This document shows positions 17,299-25,375 of a stretch of 64,000 nucleotides of DNA, piece after piece. The stretch's first letter is position 1; every line of letters begins with the position of its first letter. The translations under genes and the position numbers were made by a program. Below the pieces are notes generated by a model that was given only the letters and a program-made list of their open reading frames with translations, did not search any database and was not told the DNA's origin. This stretch comes from Burkholderia sp. GAS332 (GTDB taxonomy: Bacteria > Pseudomonadota > Gammaproteobacteria > Burkholderiales > Burkholderiaceae): the NCBI GenBank assembly GCA_900142905.1, contig FSRV01000001.1, positions 3,906,001 through 3,970,000 on the forward strand, written 5' to 3'.

Positions 17299-18252
17299 AT
17301 GACAACCGCACTCGACCAACTCAAGCAATACACCACCGTCGTGGCCGATACCGGCGACTTCCAGCAGCTTGCCCAGTACAAGCCGCAGGACGCGACCACC
17401 AATCCGTCGCTGATTCTGAAGGCGGTCCAGAAAGACGACTACAAGCCGCTGCTCGAAAAGACCGTGAAAGCCCACGCGTCGAAGCCGGTTGGCGCCATCA
17501 TCGACCAGTTGCTGATCGCCTTCGGCACCGAAATTCTCAAGATCATCCCGGGCCGCGTGTCGACCGAAGTGGATGCGCGCCTGTCGTTCGACACCGAAGC
17601 GTCGATCGCCAAGGGTCGTGAACTGATCGCGCTGTACAAAGACCATGGGATCGGCCGCGAACGCGTGCTGATCAAGCTGGCCTCCACGTGGGAAGGCGTC
17701 CGCGCCGCCGAAGTGCTGCAGAAGGAAGGCATCCACTGCAATATGACGCTGCTGTTCTCGCTCGCCCAGGCCGCTGCCTGTGCCGAAGCGGGCGCGCAAC
17801 TGATCTCGCCGTTCGTCGGCCGGATCTACGACTGGTACAAGAAGAACGCCGGCAGCGCGTGGGACGAAGCGAAAGACGGCGGCGCCAACGATCCGGGCGT
17901 CAAGTCGGTGCGCCGCATTTACGCGTACTACAAGAAGTTCGGCTACAAGACCGAGGTGATGGGCGCGAGCTTCCGCACCCCGGGCCAGATTCTGGAACTG
18001 GCCGGCTGCGACCTACTGACCATCAGCCCGGATCTGCTGCAAAAGCTGCAGGAGAGCACCGACAAGGTCGAGCGCAAGCTGTCGCCAGAAATGGGCCAGA
18101 GTGCGGATATCGAACGCGTGCCGGTTGACGAATCGTCGTTCCGCTTCCTCGTCAACGACGAAGCCATGGCAACCGAAAAGCTCGCTGAAGGCATCCGCGC
18201 GTTCGCTGCAGACGCCGTCAAGCTGGAAAAAATGATCGAAGCGCTGCGTTGA
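17299..18252 (+). CDS. tal: transaldolase
   Basis: This 317-aa pentose-phosphate enzyme transfers dihydroxyacetone between sedoheptulose-7-phosphate and glyceraldehyde-3-phosphate. It closely follows the E. coli TalB pattern: [57 protein letters not shown] and [18 protein letters not shown]. The Schiff-base Lys is in [11 protein letters not shown] at residue 126. It appears monocistronic, with a strong hairpin after the stop. Confidence 0.97.
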   Translation: MTTALDQLKQYTTVVADTGDFQQLAQYKPQDATTNPSLILKAVQKDDYKPLLEKTVKAHASKPVGAIIDQLLIAFGTEILKIIPGRVSTEVDARLSFDTEASIAKGRELIALYKDHGIGRERVLIKLASTWEGVRAAEVLQKEGIHCNMTLLFSLAQAAACAEAGAQLISPFVGRIYDWYKKNAGSAWDEAKDGGANDPGVKSVRRIYAYYKKFGYKTEVMGASFRTPGQILELAGCDLLTISPDLLQKLQESTDKVERKLSPEMGQSADIERVPVDESSFRFLVNDEAMATEKLAEGIRAFAADAVKLEKMIEALR

Positions 18253-18286
18253 GCTTAGCCTTCGCCGCTTGAGTAGGCGGTCGAGT

Positions 18287-18320
18287 ACGCGGCCCTGAGC
18301 CTTCCGGTTCAGGGCCGCGT
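18287..18320 (+). terminator. terminator after tal
   Basis: A 12-bp perfect stem (18287-18298 with 18309-18320) has a 10-base loop. It is followed by a short GTTT. It lies 35 bases after the tal stop. Confidence 0.65.
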
Positions 18321-18484
18321 GCCGTTTACAGGCTTACGCTCGATACGCGCCACCCCCGCAGCTCCTTACGAAATATTGTCACAATCGCTGCCGTGACAGA
18401 CGACTACAATCGTCTGCACGCCGCCCCTCGGTACCGTTTACGGAAGGCATGCGGCGCCGCTGACCCCTATTCCGGGAGACGATT

Positions 18485-18898
18485 ATGGACATTCAGCCTT
18501 ACGTATTTTTCAACGGCCGTTGTGAAGAAGCGCTGAAGTTTTACGGCGAAGCAATCGGCGCCGAAGTGATTTTCCAGATGCGCTACAAGGATGCGCCGCC
18601 TGACGCGCAGAGCCAGATGCGCCCTGGCACCGAGGACAAGATCATGCACGCCAGCATCAAATCCGGTTCGACGATCTGGATGGCGTCCGACGGCCATTGC
18701 GACCCCCAGGCCACGTTCAGCGGCTTCAGCCTCTCATTGACGGCTGACGACGCCGCGTCGGCGGAAAAATATTTCAATGCGCTGGCCGAAGGCGGTTCGG
18801 TGACGATGCCGTGGCAAGCCACCTTCTGGAGCAAGGGCTTCGGGATGGTGGTGGACCGCTTCGGTCTCGGGTGGATGGTGACGGTGCCGGAGGGCTAA
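18485..18898 (+). CDS. VOC-family protein (PhnB/glyoxalase-like)
   Basis: This 137-aa VOC-superfamily protein of the PhnB-like group has IQPYVFFNGRCEEALKFYGEA, HASIKSGSTIWMASDG, FSLSLTADDAASAEKYFNAL, then MPWQATFWSKGFGMVVDRFG and the terminal WMVT. Such proteins form dimers around a metal or ligand pocket; the substrate is unknown. The start has GGGAGACGATT before the ATG. It is convergent with the FUSC gene and only 5 bases separate the two stops. Confidence 0.88.
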   Translation: MDIQPYVFFNGRCEEALKFYGEAIGAEVIFQMRYKDAPPDAQSQMRPGTEDKIMHASIKSGSTIWMASDGHCDPQATFSGFSLSLTADDAASAEKYFNALAEGGSVTMPWQATFWSKGFGMVVDRFGLGWMVTVPEG

Positions 18899-18903
18899 GG
18901 GCC

Positions 18904-20031
18904 TTACACCTTCAGCAAAGTCCGCGAATGCCGCTCGATGTTCCAGTTCGGCTCGGTATCCAACAACAGCGCGCGCAGCCGATCCACCTGTTCGGCTAAT
19001 CGCTGACCGAGCCAATACGGCCCCTGCAAGTCGGGCGGCAATTCAAGCGCCACGTCGTCGCCGCATGCCTGCGTGAGCGGCGACGCGGCCGGGATGCCGA
19101 AGTGCGTCGCACGGCCAAAGCGCAGGCCGCGCGCCATCGCCAGCAGCGTGCCACGCACGGCGCGCACCTCGACGCCACACACCTGCGCATACGCAGCGCG
19201 CGCCGCGGCATCGGCGTGCATCAGCGGACCGGTCGCCAGCAATTCCAATGAACTGAGCATCTGTCGATGCAGCCGCTGGATCTCTTCGAGCCTGGCCTGC
19301 GGCACATCGATCTCCTTCGCCACCGAAGGCATCAGCGAGCGCAACTGAACCAGCCGCTTATTGATCGCGAGGAAGTGTTTGACCTGCTCATCTTCGTCGG
19401 TCGTCGCTCCTGCCAGCAAACGGGTGTAGATCCGCGCGCATTCGCGCAGATTGTCGGCGATCCCGTAGCGCCACGAATAGGTCGCGTGCAGCGGCAATGC
19501 GAACGAAAACGCCAGCGCGATCACGATGCCGATCAGCACATTCAGCGTCCGCCATAGACCGACGTCGATCAGATTGTCGCCATGGCCCGCGACGATGCAC
19601 ATCGTAATCGCCGTCAACAGACCGATATACCCCGACGAACCGATGGCGAACCAGGCGCAGATTCCCGCAACGATCGACATCAGCACATAGGTGAGCGGCA
19701 GCGAGCCGGTCAGGTTCTGCAACAGGATCAGCACAAGACCGATCGCCGCGCCGAGCAGCGTCCCGGCCGCCCGGTCGGCGGCCTTCTTGCGGATATTGCC
19801 GTGATGCTGCAAGCCGCCGATCACCACCAGCAGCGTCACCGACGACCAGATACCGTGAGGAATGTTGATACCGGTGGTCGCGAGAATCGACACCAGCATG
19901 GCGACGCCGACGCGCAGGCTATGCAGCACCTTCGCGTGGCGATAGCGGTAGTACGGCGACGTGATCGTGCGCACCATGCGGCTAATGGCCGAGCGGCGGG
20001 CGATTACGCGGGGGGAATCGGCAGAAGCCAT
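18904..20031 (-). CDS. FUSC-family inner membrane protein (aromatic acid exporter-like)
   Basis: This 375-aa protein has an N-terminal block of about six membrane segments: LRVGVAMLVSILATTG, then IPHGIWSSVTLLVVIGGLQ, followed by AADRAAGTLLGAAIGLVLILL, a family hallmark. A cytoplasmic helical domain follows (NKRLVQLRSLMPSVAKEID). It resembles half of AaeB/YccS-type FUSC proteins. The ATG at 20031 is chosen because the longer frame to 20133 runs through the terminator of the upstream gene. The exported substrate is unknown. Confidence 0.85.
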   Translation of the reverse strand: MASADSPRVIARRSAISRMVRTITSPYYRYRHAKVLHSLRVGVAMLVSILATTGINIPHGIWSSVTLLVVIGGLQHHGNIRKKAADRAAGTLLGAAIGLVLILLQNLTGSLPLTYVLMSIVAGICAWFAIGSSGYIGLLTAITMCIVAGHGDNLIDVGLWRTLNVLIGIVIALAFSFALPLHATYSWRYGIADNLRECARIYTRLLAGATTDEDEQVKHFLAINKRLVQLRSLMPSVAKEIDVPQARLEEIQRLHRQMLSSLELLATGPLMHADAAARAAYAQVCGVEVRAVRGTLLAMARGLRFGRATHFGIPAASPLTQACGDDVALELPPDLQGPYWLGQRLAEQVDRLRALLLDTEPNWNIERHSRTLLKV

Positions 20032-20097
20032 GGCTCGCGCGACGGGCGCTTTGAAGGACGGTTCCGCTATCGTGCCCTGGAGTACCCCGGAAAGACA

Positions 20098-20127
20098 AAC
20101 GCCCGCAAACTTTTGTCTGCGGGCGTT
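20098..20127 (-). terminator. terminator of the symporter operon
   Basis: Arms AACGCCCGCA (20098-20107) and TGCGGGCGTT (20118-20127) pair perfectly, with T-rich sequence following on the minus strand. It lies 30 bases after the symporter stop and before the FUSC start. Confidence 0.75.
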
Positions 20128-20156
20128 GCTCATTCAGGCGGGACGGACCGGCTGAC

Positions 20157-21707
20157 TTAGCCCTCGACCACGTCCAGATAATCTTCCGGACGGGTGCGGT
20201 CTTCGGCGCGCTGCATGCCGAGCATGCGCACCAGTAGGCTCACCACCACCGACACCACCAGGTTGACGATCAGCGACCACACCGCCGCGTAGCCCGGAAT
20301 CGCCATGCCGAACAGGTGGATCGTGAAGATCGACCCCGCCAGCTTCAGCGAAATCGCCATCCACGTGCCGGTAGCGATGCCGACCGCCCAGCCGATCAGG
20401 AGGCCACGATAGTCGAGCACGCGCGTGTAGAGACCCAGCACGATCGCCGGCAACGTCTGGATGATCCAGATGCCGCCCAGCAGTTGCAGCTGAATCGCGT
20501 ACGTCAGCGGCAAACCGAGAATGAACGCGACCGCGCCGACCTTGACGATCAGCGACACCAGCTTCGCGACGTTGGTCTCCTGCTCATGCGACATGTTGCG
20601 GTTCACGAACTCCTTGTGGATGTTGCGCGTGTACAGGTTCGCTGCCGCGATCGACATGATCGCCGCCGGCACCAGCGCGCCGATCCCGATCGCCGCGAAC
20701 GCCACACCAACGAACCATGACGGGAAGAAGTGCAGGAACAGCGCCGGCACCGCGAAGTTCGGGCCGAACGCCTTGAAGTACGGCGCGAATTCCGGCATGT
20801 CCTTCACGCCCGAAGCCAGCGCCATGAAGCCCAGCAAAGCGAGCAGGCCGAGTACCAGCGAGTAAGCCGGCAGCATCGCCATGTTGCGGCGGATCGTGTT
20901 ACCCGACTTCGACGACAGCACCGCGGTGATCGAGTGCGGATACAGGAACAGCGCGAGCGCCGAACCCACCGCAAGCGTCGCGTACGCGCTGTAGCCGTTC
21001 AGGCTCGACACGTCCGGTGCCTTCAGCAGCAGCTTGGCCGGCGGCACCACGCTGAAGATATGGCCGAAGCCGCCCAGTTGCGGCGGAATCACGATGATCG
21101 CGGCAAAGATCACGATATAGATCAGCACGTCCTTGACGACCGCGATCATGGCCGGCGCGCGCAGGCCCGACGTGTACGTGTAAGCCGCCAGGATCGCGAA
21201 GGCGATGATCAGCGGCAGATCGCCGACGAAGCCCTTGGTGTCGAAACCCAAGGCGCCGATCACCACTTCGATACCGACCAGTTGCAGCGCGATGTAGGGC
21301 ATCGTCGCGACGATACCGGTCACGGCGATCGCCAGCGCCAGCATACGGCTGCCATAGCGAGCCGAGACGAAGTCGGCCGATGTCACGTAGCCTTGACGTT
21401 TGGCGATGCTCCACAGTTTCGGGAAGACCACGAACGCGAACGGATAGATCAGGATCGTGTACGGCAGCGCGAAGAAACCGGTTGCGCCCGCACCGAACAC
21501 CAGCGCCGGTACGGCGATGAAGGTGTAGGCGGTGTACAGGTCGCCGCCCAGCAGGAACCACGTGACGATGGTGCCGAAGCGCCGGCCGCCGAGGCCCCAC
21601 TCTTCCAGATGGGCGAGGTCGCCCTTGCGCCAATGGGCCGCGATAAAACCGAGAATGGTGACGCCGATGAAAAACAGAACGAAGACGAATGTTGCGGTGG
21701 CGTTCAT
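20157..21707 (-). CDS. sodium:solute symporter family protein, MctP-like
   Basis: This 516-aa SSS-family transporter has about 13-14 membrane segments. It shows the family signature LEEWGLGGRRFGTIVTWFLLGGDLYTAYTF region, SADFVSARYGSR, and later GALVPAAIMSIAAANLYTRNI. A DUF3311 gene is coupled directly upstream, as seen for monocarboxylate permease MctP and acetate/short-chain acid carriers, so lactate, pyruvate or a similar acid is a reasonable guess. The ATG at 21707 overlaps the stop of the DUF3311 gene (TAATG), indicating translational coupling. Confidence 0.88.
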   Translation of the reverse strand: MNATATFVFVLFFIGVTILGFIAAHWRKGDLAHLEEWGLGGRRFGTIVTWFLLGGDLYTAYTFIAVPALVFGAGATGFFALPYTILIYPFAFVVFPKLWSIAKRQGYVTSADFVSARYGSRMLALAIAVTGIVATMPYIALQLVGIEVVIGALGFDTKGFVGDLPLIIAFAILAAYTYTSGLRAPAMIAVVKDVLIYIVIFAAIIVIPPQLGGFGHIFSVVPPAKLLLKAPDVSSLNGYSAYATLAVGSALALFLYPHSITAVLSSKSGNTIRRNMAMLPAYSLVLGLLALLGFMALASGVKDMPEFAPYFKAFGPNFAVPALFLHFFPSWFVGVAFAAIGIGALVPAAIMSIAAANLYTRNIHKEFVNRNMSHEQETNVAKLVSLIVKVGAVAFILGLPLTYAIQLQLLGGIWIIQTLPAIVLGLYTRVLDYRGLLIGWAVGIATGTWMAISLKLAGSIFTIHLFGMAIPGYAAVWSLIVNLVVSVVVSLLVRMLGMQRAEDRTRPEDYLDVVEG

Positions 21708-21955
21708 TATCGTGCGCCCCCTTGTGAGCTGCCCGGCTTGCCCGATGAGCGGGTCTTGGTCTTGAAGTACACGAGCGCCGTGATGACCGCGCTGATCAGC
21801 ACCCACAGGAGCTGATACCAGTAGAAGAACGGGAAATCGAACAGTTGGGGTTCGACCTTGTTATATGACGGCACCCAGATCATTGCGATCCAGGGCAACA
21901 GCAGCAACCAGAGCCAGTGCTTGCTGGCTTTGTTCGCGTCGGCGTCGTGAGCCAT
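21707..21955 (-). CDS. DUF3311 small membrane subunit
   Basis: This 82-aa protein has two membrane segments: WLWLLLLPWIAMIWVPSYN and FPFFYWYQLLWVLISAVITALVYF, the DUF3311 pattern. The C-terminus is charged (FKTKTRSSGK). Such proteins occur next to SSS transporters and are thought to be accessory subunits. The start has GAGGAG upstream. Its TAA overlaps the ATG of the symporter gene. Confidence 0.86.
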   Translation of the reverse strand: MAHDADANKASKHWLWLLLLPWIAMIWVPSYNKVEPQLFDFPFFYWYQLLWVLISAVITALVYFKTKTRSSGKPGSSQGGAR

Positions 21956-22403
21956 GACGTCTCCTCTTCCCTATTATTGAAATGTTGGCCCGTGTTTTGA
22001 CGGGGTGGTGGATCCCACAGCGGACGGCCGCCCTGCGAGGGATCGCCCCGCTTGCCCACGGGCGCCCCGAAAGCTTCGAAAGAGTATAGGAGCGGTGAAC
22101 GTCCGGTCAAGCAGGGACGACCCGATACGGGACAGTGGGTTGGAGGCTGGCGGGACGGGGCTTTGACGCGAGCGGGGCACTGCTTCGAAAGAGGGAGGCG
22201 AGGTTCGGTGCGGCCGTAAGCCTGGAGCCGGATGACCGGTGCCCGGCGCGCGTGAGCCCCTGAGCGGAACGCGGATCGGCTGCGCGATGCGCGATGAGTT
22301 GTGGCGTTGAAGACCGTCGCGTGGGCGCAACGGCGGAAGCTTGGTCAGGCTTTTCGGTCCTGCGGCGGTCGAGCCGGCTTGCCCGGCTCGACCGCTTCAC
22401 TCA
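21956..22403. other. 448-bp intergenic region
   Basis: This is the promoter side of the DUF3311-symporter operon and the 3' side of the spermidine-synthase-like gene. A 13-bp perfect hairpin (22365-22377 with 22383-22395) sits directly after the latter's stop but lacks a T-run, so it is a weak terminator or a stability element. No gene is supported here. Confidence 0.5.
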
Positions 22404-23327
22404 TCAGATGGTGAACGAGCCGCCGTTCTGCCCGGTCGATTCCTGCAGACCCTTGATCCACTTGCGCGCCGGCAAACCGAGTTCAGCTTCGATCAGCTTC
22501 GCGCGTGCTTGCAGTGCCGTGAAAGGCACGTCGAGCGCCGGGCCGGAGAAGGCGATCGCGATGCGGTTGCCGTCATGCACTTCCGGCAGCGCGACCACGC
22601 GGCCATCGAACGCTTCGTTGAGGCGCTTCATGTTGCGCACGAAGCTCGGATGATCGCCGAACAAGTTGATCGTCACCACGCCCGCGTCGCTCAGACATGC
22701 GCGCACCGCACGGTAAAAGCCAACGCTGTCGAGCACCGGGCCACGCGCGGTCGCATCGTAGACGTCGATTTGCAGCGCGCCGATCGTGCCGTGATTGGCG
22801 CGGTCGTTGACGAAGTCCCATGCGTCCATTTCGTGTACGGTCAGGCGGGCATCGTCGTGCGGCAGTTCGAACATCGTGCGCGCGGCCACGACCACCGCCG
22901 GGTTCACTTCAACCGCCTCGACCTTCGCGCGCTTCAGGAAACGGTACGCAAATTTGGTCAGCGCCGCGGCGCCCAGGCCGAGCTGAACGATACGCTTGGG
23001 CGTTTCGATGAACAGCAGCCAGGCCATCATCTGCTGCGCGTATTCGAGTTCGACATGATCCGGCTTGCGCAGACGCATCGCGCCTTGCACCCATTCCGTG
23101 CCGAAATGCAGGAAACGCACGCCGCCCTCTTCCGAGAACGTGACCGGCGCGAAACGCGGTTTGCGCGGTGCTTCGATTTGCGGCGCATCGTGCAAGTCGT
23201 CGTCGTGCAGCGCGCGTTTTTTGGTGCGCACTGCTTTCTGTTTGTTCAGCGTGTGGTCGCCGGCGTCAGCGTCTTTGTTGCGGAATGCACGGGCTTCAGC
23301 CGAGGCGCGCTTGATCAGTTTCGTCAT
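22404..23327 (-). CDS. spermidine synthase-like methyltransferase-fold protein
   Basis: This 307-aa protein has a Rossmann-like SpeE/SAM-binding core. FLHFGTEWVQGAMRL and ELEYAQQMMAWLLF are followed by RIVQLGLGAAALTKFAYRF, VEAVEVNPAVVVAAR, MDAWDFVND and IDVYDATARGPVL. The first 80 residues are Lys/Arg-rich and probably disordered. The decarboxylated-SAM site residues cannot be verified, so polyamine synthesis is uncertain. The ATG at 23327 overlaps the stop of the glycosylase gene (ATGA), making it the last gene of a three-gene overlapping unit. Confidence 0.83.
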   Translation of the reverse strand: MTKLIKRASAEARAFRNKDADAGDHTLNKQKAVRTKKRALHDDDLHDAPQIEAPRKPRFAPVTFSEEGGVRFLHFGTEWVQGAMRLRKPDHVELEYAQQMMAWLLFIETPKRIVQLGLGAAALTKFAYRFLKRAKVEAVEVNPAVVVAARTMFELPHDDARLTVHEMDAWDFVNDRANHGTIGALQIDVYDATARGPVLDSVGFYRAVRACLSDAGVVTINLFGDHPSFVRNMKRLNEAFDGRVVALPEVHDGNRIAIAFSGPALDVPFTALQARAKLIEAELGLPARKWIKGLQESTGQNGGSFTI

Positions 23328-23800
23328 GTAAGGATGTCGCGCCAGAGACGCAATTTTTGGTCGAACGAGAGCATAGCATTCGCCGGACTCGACGAAGGCA
23401 ATACGAGGGTGGCGTAGCCCGCTTCGCCAATTACCGGCGCAAAGCGGCCCGCCGTCTTGCCGTTGAAGCAGACTTTCTTCAACAGCGGCGCGTGGGCGCG
23501 CAGTGATACGAAATCGTTGGGGCTGGCATTGCGGATCGCGGCGTCGAGACTGCCTTCTCGCTCGCATGCGGCGAGCACGTCCCACACGCCGATGCCATGC
23601 GCGAGCACGCGGCGCAGGCGCTCTTCGTAAGCAAGTTCGGGGAGTAGCGGTTCGTCGAGCACCGTGCCGAGCAAACGCCAGAACTGATTGCGCGGATGCG
23701 CGTAATACTGCGTGACCGCGAGCGATGCCTCGCCGGGGAAACTGCCGAGTATCAGCGTATGCGTATGCGCCGCGACGACGGGAGGAAAGCCGCGCAGCAT
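23324..23800 (-). CDS. family 6 (hypoxanthine/deoxyinosine) DNA glycosylase
   Basis: This 158-aa uracil-DNA-glycosylase superfamily protein of the HDG type has GSFPGEASLAVTQYYAHPRN, an active-site loop with Asn in HPRNQFW, VWDVLAACEREGSLD and the C-terminal motif LPSSSPANAM. Known family members excise deoxyinosine (hypoxanthine) and have weak uracil activity. Its start overlaps the ubiC stop (TGATG) and its stop overlaps the next start, so translation is coupled across all three genes. Confidence 0.88.
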   Translation of the reverse strand: MLRGFPPVVAAHTHTLILGSFPGEASLAVTQYYAHPRNQFWRLLGTVLDEPLLPELAYEERLRRVLAHGIGVWDVLAACEREGSLDAAIRNASPNDFVSLRAHAPLLKKVCFNGKTAGRFAPVIGEAGYATLVLPSSSPANAMLSFDQKLRLWRDILT

Positions 23801-24561
23801 CAGCGCTTTACCTGACTGTCTGTTGCCGGCGCGTGCCCGGATTCATGCGCGCTCCGATCGGCCTGGTGTTCTTGCTCCGCACGCGGCGCAGCATGGGCGC
23901 GCGACGCTGTATGCTCGAGCGGCCGGCCATGTTCCCGCACATGAGTGCGCTGCGGAGCGGGCGCGGACGCTGGGTGCGCAGACGGCACACGCGCCGTATT
24001 CACAAGATTCGCCAGTTGCGCCCACAGCGCGGGCAGCATGCATTCGGTCACCATTAGCGGCGCACCGTGACGCTCGAACACCGAGCGGCGCGCAACCAGC
24101 GCGTGCGGCGGCATGTCATCGATTTCACGCGCCGCCAGTCGATACAGCGGATGACGCGCCGTCAGCCTACGGCTGACCAGCGACGATCGCGCGACGCTGC
24201 TATCGCTGTAGAGCAACTCGGCGAGCGGCCGCGTGCGCAGCCGGCGCGTGGCCTGCCAGACACCGACGCTCGCCGCGAGTGGCGCCACGCTATGCGCCGC
24301 GACAAACGGCGCACCGTCGACCGACAACACCACCTCCCGAACCCACACCGGTGCACGGGGCGCCAAGCCGAGCGCGGCGTATTCGTCGGCCCACGGCAAG
24401 GCGACGGCTTCGCGCGTCACACGCACGGCAACCGCGCCGAGCGTGCGCAGATGCGCGGTCAGTGATCCGCCGCGGGTCAACCAGTCTTTCTGGGCGGCGC
24501 TCAAACCGGGTAAGGGCGTGACGCGCCAGTGGGCGTCGGCGGCATCGAAACGGATAGGCAT
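23800..24561 (-). CDS. ubiC: chorismate pyruvate-lyase with long C-terminal tail
   Basis: This 253-aa protein belongs to the chorismate lyase family, which makes 4-hydroxybenzoate for ubiquinone. Recognisable parts are [57 protein letters not shown] and [20 protein letters not shown], the last carrying the conserved Arg and Glu. The catalytic part ends near residue 190. About 60 further residues rich in His, Ala and Arg are low-complexity and not part of the usual enzyme (about 165-190 aa). It heads the overlapping unit with the glycosylase. Confidence 0.9.
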   Translation of the reverse strand: MPIRFDAADAHWRVTPLPGLSAAQKDWLTRGGSLTAHLRTLGAVAVRVTREAVALPWADEYAALGLAPRAPVWVREVVLSVDGAPFVAAHSVAPLAASVGVWQATRRLRTRPLAELLYSDSSVARSSLVSRRLTARHPLYRLAAREIDDMPPHALVARRSVFERHGAPLMVTECMLPALWAQLANLVNTARVPSAHPASAPAPQRTHVREHGRPLEHTASRAHAAPRAEQEHQADRSAHESGHAPATDSQVKR

Positions 24562-24804
24562 GGTGTCGGATTATAACGGCGCAGGTGTCAGAGGATCGCG
24601 AGTCCGTCGTCGGCCGTACCGGCGGAAACGTCAGTCGAGCGCCATGCCTGGCGAACCGCCTCACTCAGCGGATCGATTTCAGACAGTTCCGATTCTCCTC
24701 GTCCAGCGATGCGCGATACAACCGTCGTGCTTTAACAAGTCGACGGCCCGCCCGCGATCGAAGGGCGTGCCATGTGATCGGATATTGAAGGAGAAGAAAG
24801 AGAC

Positions 24805-25311
24805 ATGAGAACATTCCTGGCCGTTACCGTATGCGCAATGTCTGTCGTACTGATGGCGGGTTGCGCCGCTCCGCTGAACCGCGATACCGAAACATCGCTG
24901 AACAAGGCCGTCGGCATCGAAGTAACGCCCGTCGCTAACGGTGTCTCCGTCAAGCTGCCCGAAGCCGCGCTGTTCGAGTTCGGCAAATCCGAAGTGCGCG
25001 GCGATGCAGCGGCAGTCGTCAATCGTTCAGCCGTTCTGCTCAAGCGCAGTAAGAAGCCGGTGTTGGTAGAGGGCTACACCGACAATGTCGGCACGCTCGA
25101 CTATAACCAGCAGCTTTCCGAAGCACGCGCCACCGCGGTAGGTTATGCGCTCGTGGCGCGTGGCGTGGCGATGGACCGGATCCGGACGAAGGGCTACGCG
25201 TACAACAGCCCCGTCGCCAGCAACGATACAGCCGAAGGGCGTGCGCTGAACCGGCGCACCGAGATCGTGGTGCGCGGAGAAACGATGGATACGCTGATGG
25301 GAAAGCAGTAA
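24805..25311 (+). CDS. OmpA-family lipoprotein
   Basis: This 168-aa precursor has a lipoprotein signal peptide with lipobox LMAGC (Cys20). A C-terminal OmpA peptidoglycan-binding domain (about 60-165) follows: LFEFGKSEVRGDAAAV, PVLVEGYTDNVGTLDYN, LSEARATAVGYALV and ALNRRTEIVV with the diaminopimelate-contacting Arg. It probably anchors the outer membrane to peptidoglycan. AAGGAG precedes the ATG, and the gene is alone. Confidence 0.93.
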   Translation: MRTFLAVTVCAMSVVLMAGCAAPLNRDTETSLNKAVGIEVTPVANGVSVKLPEAALFEFGKSEVRGDAAAVVNRSAVLLKRSKKPVLVEGYTDNVGTLDYNQQLSEARATAVGYALVARGVAMDRIRTKGYAYNSPVASNDTAEGRALNRRTEIVVRGETMDTLMGKQ

Positions 25312-25351
25312 GGCGTAGACGTTAGCTCTCGCTGACACGCTCGGGCCACCG

Positions 25352-25374
25352 ACCGGGCGCTCCCCGCGCCCGGT
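25352..25374. terminator. hairpin between convergent genes
   Basis: A 9-bp perfect stem (25352-25360 with 25366-25374) lies between the OmpA gene and the convergent TPR gene, touching the latter's stop. T-tracts are short, so efficiency is uncertain. Confidence 0.45.
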
Positions 25375-25375
25375 T

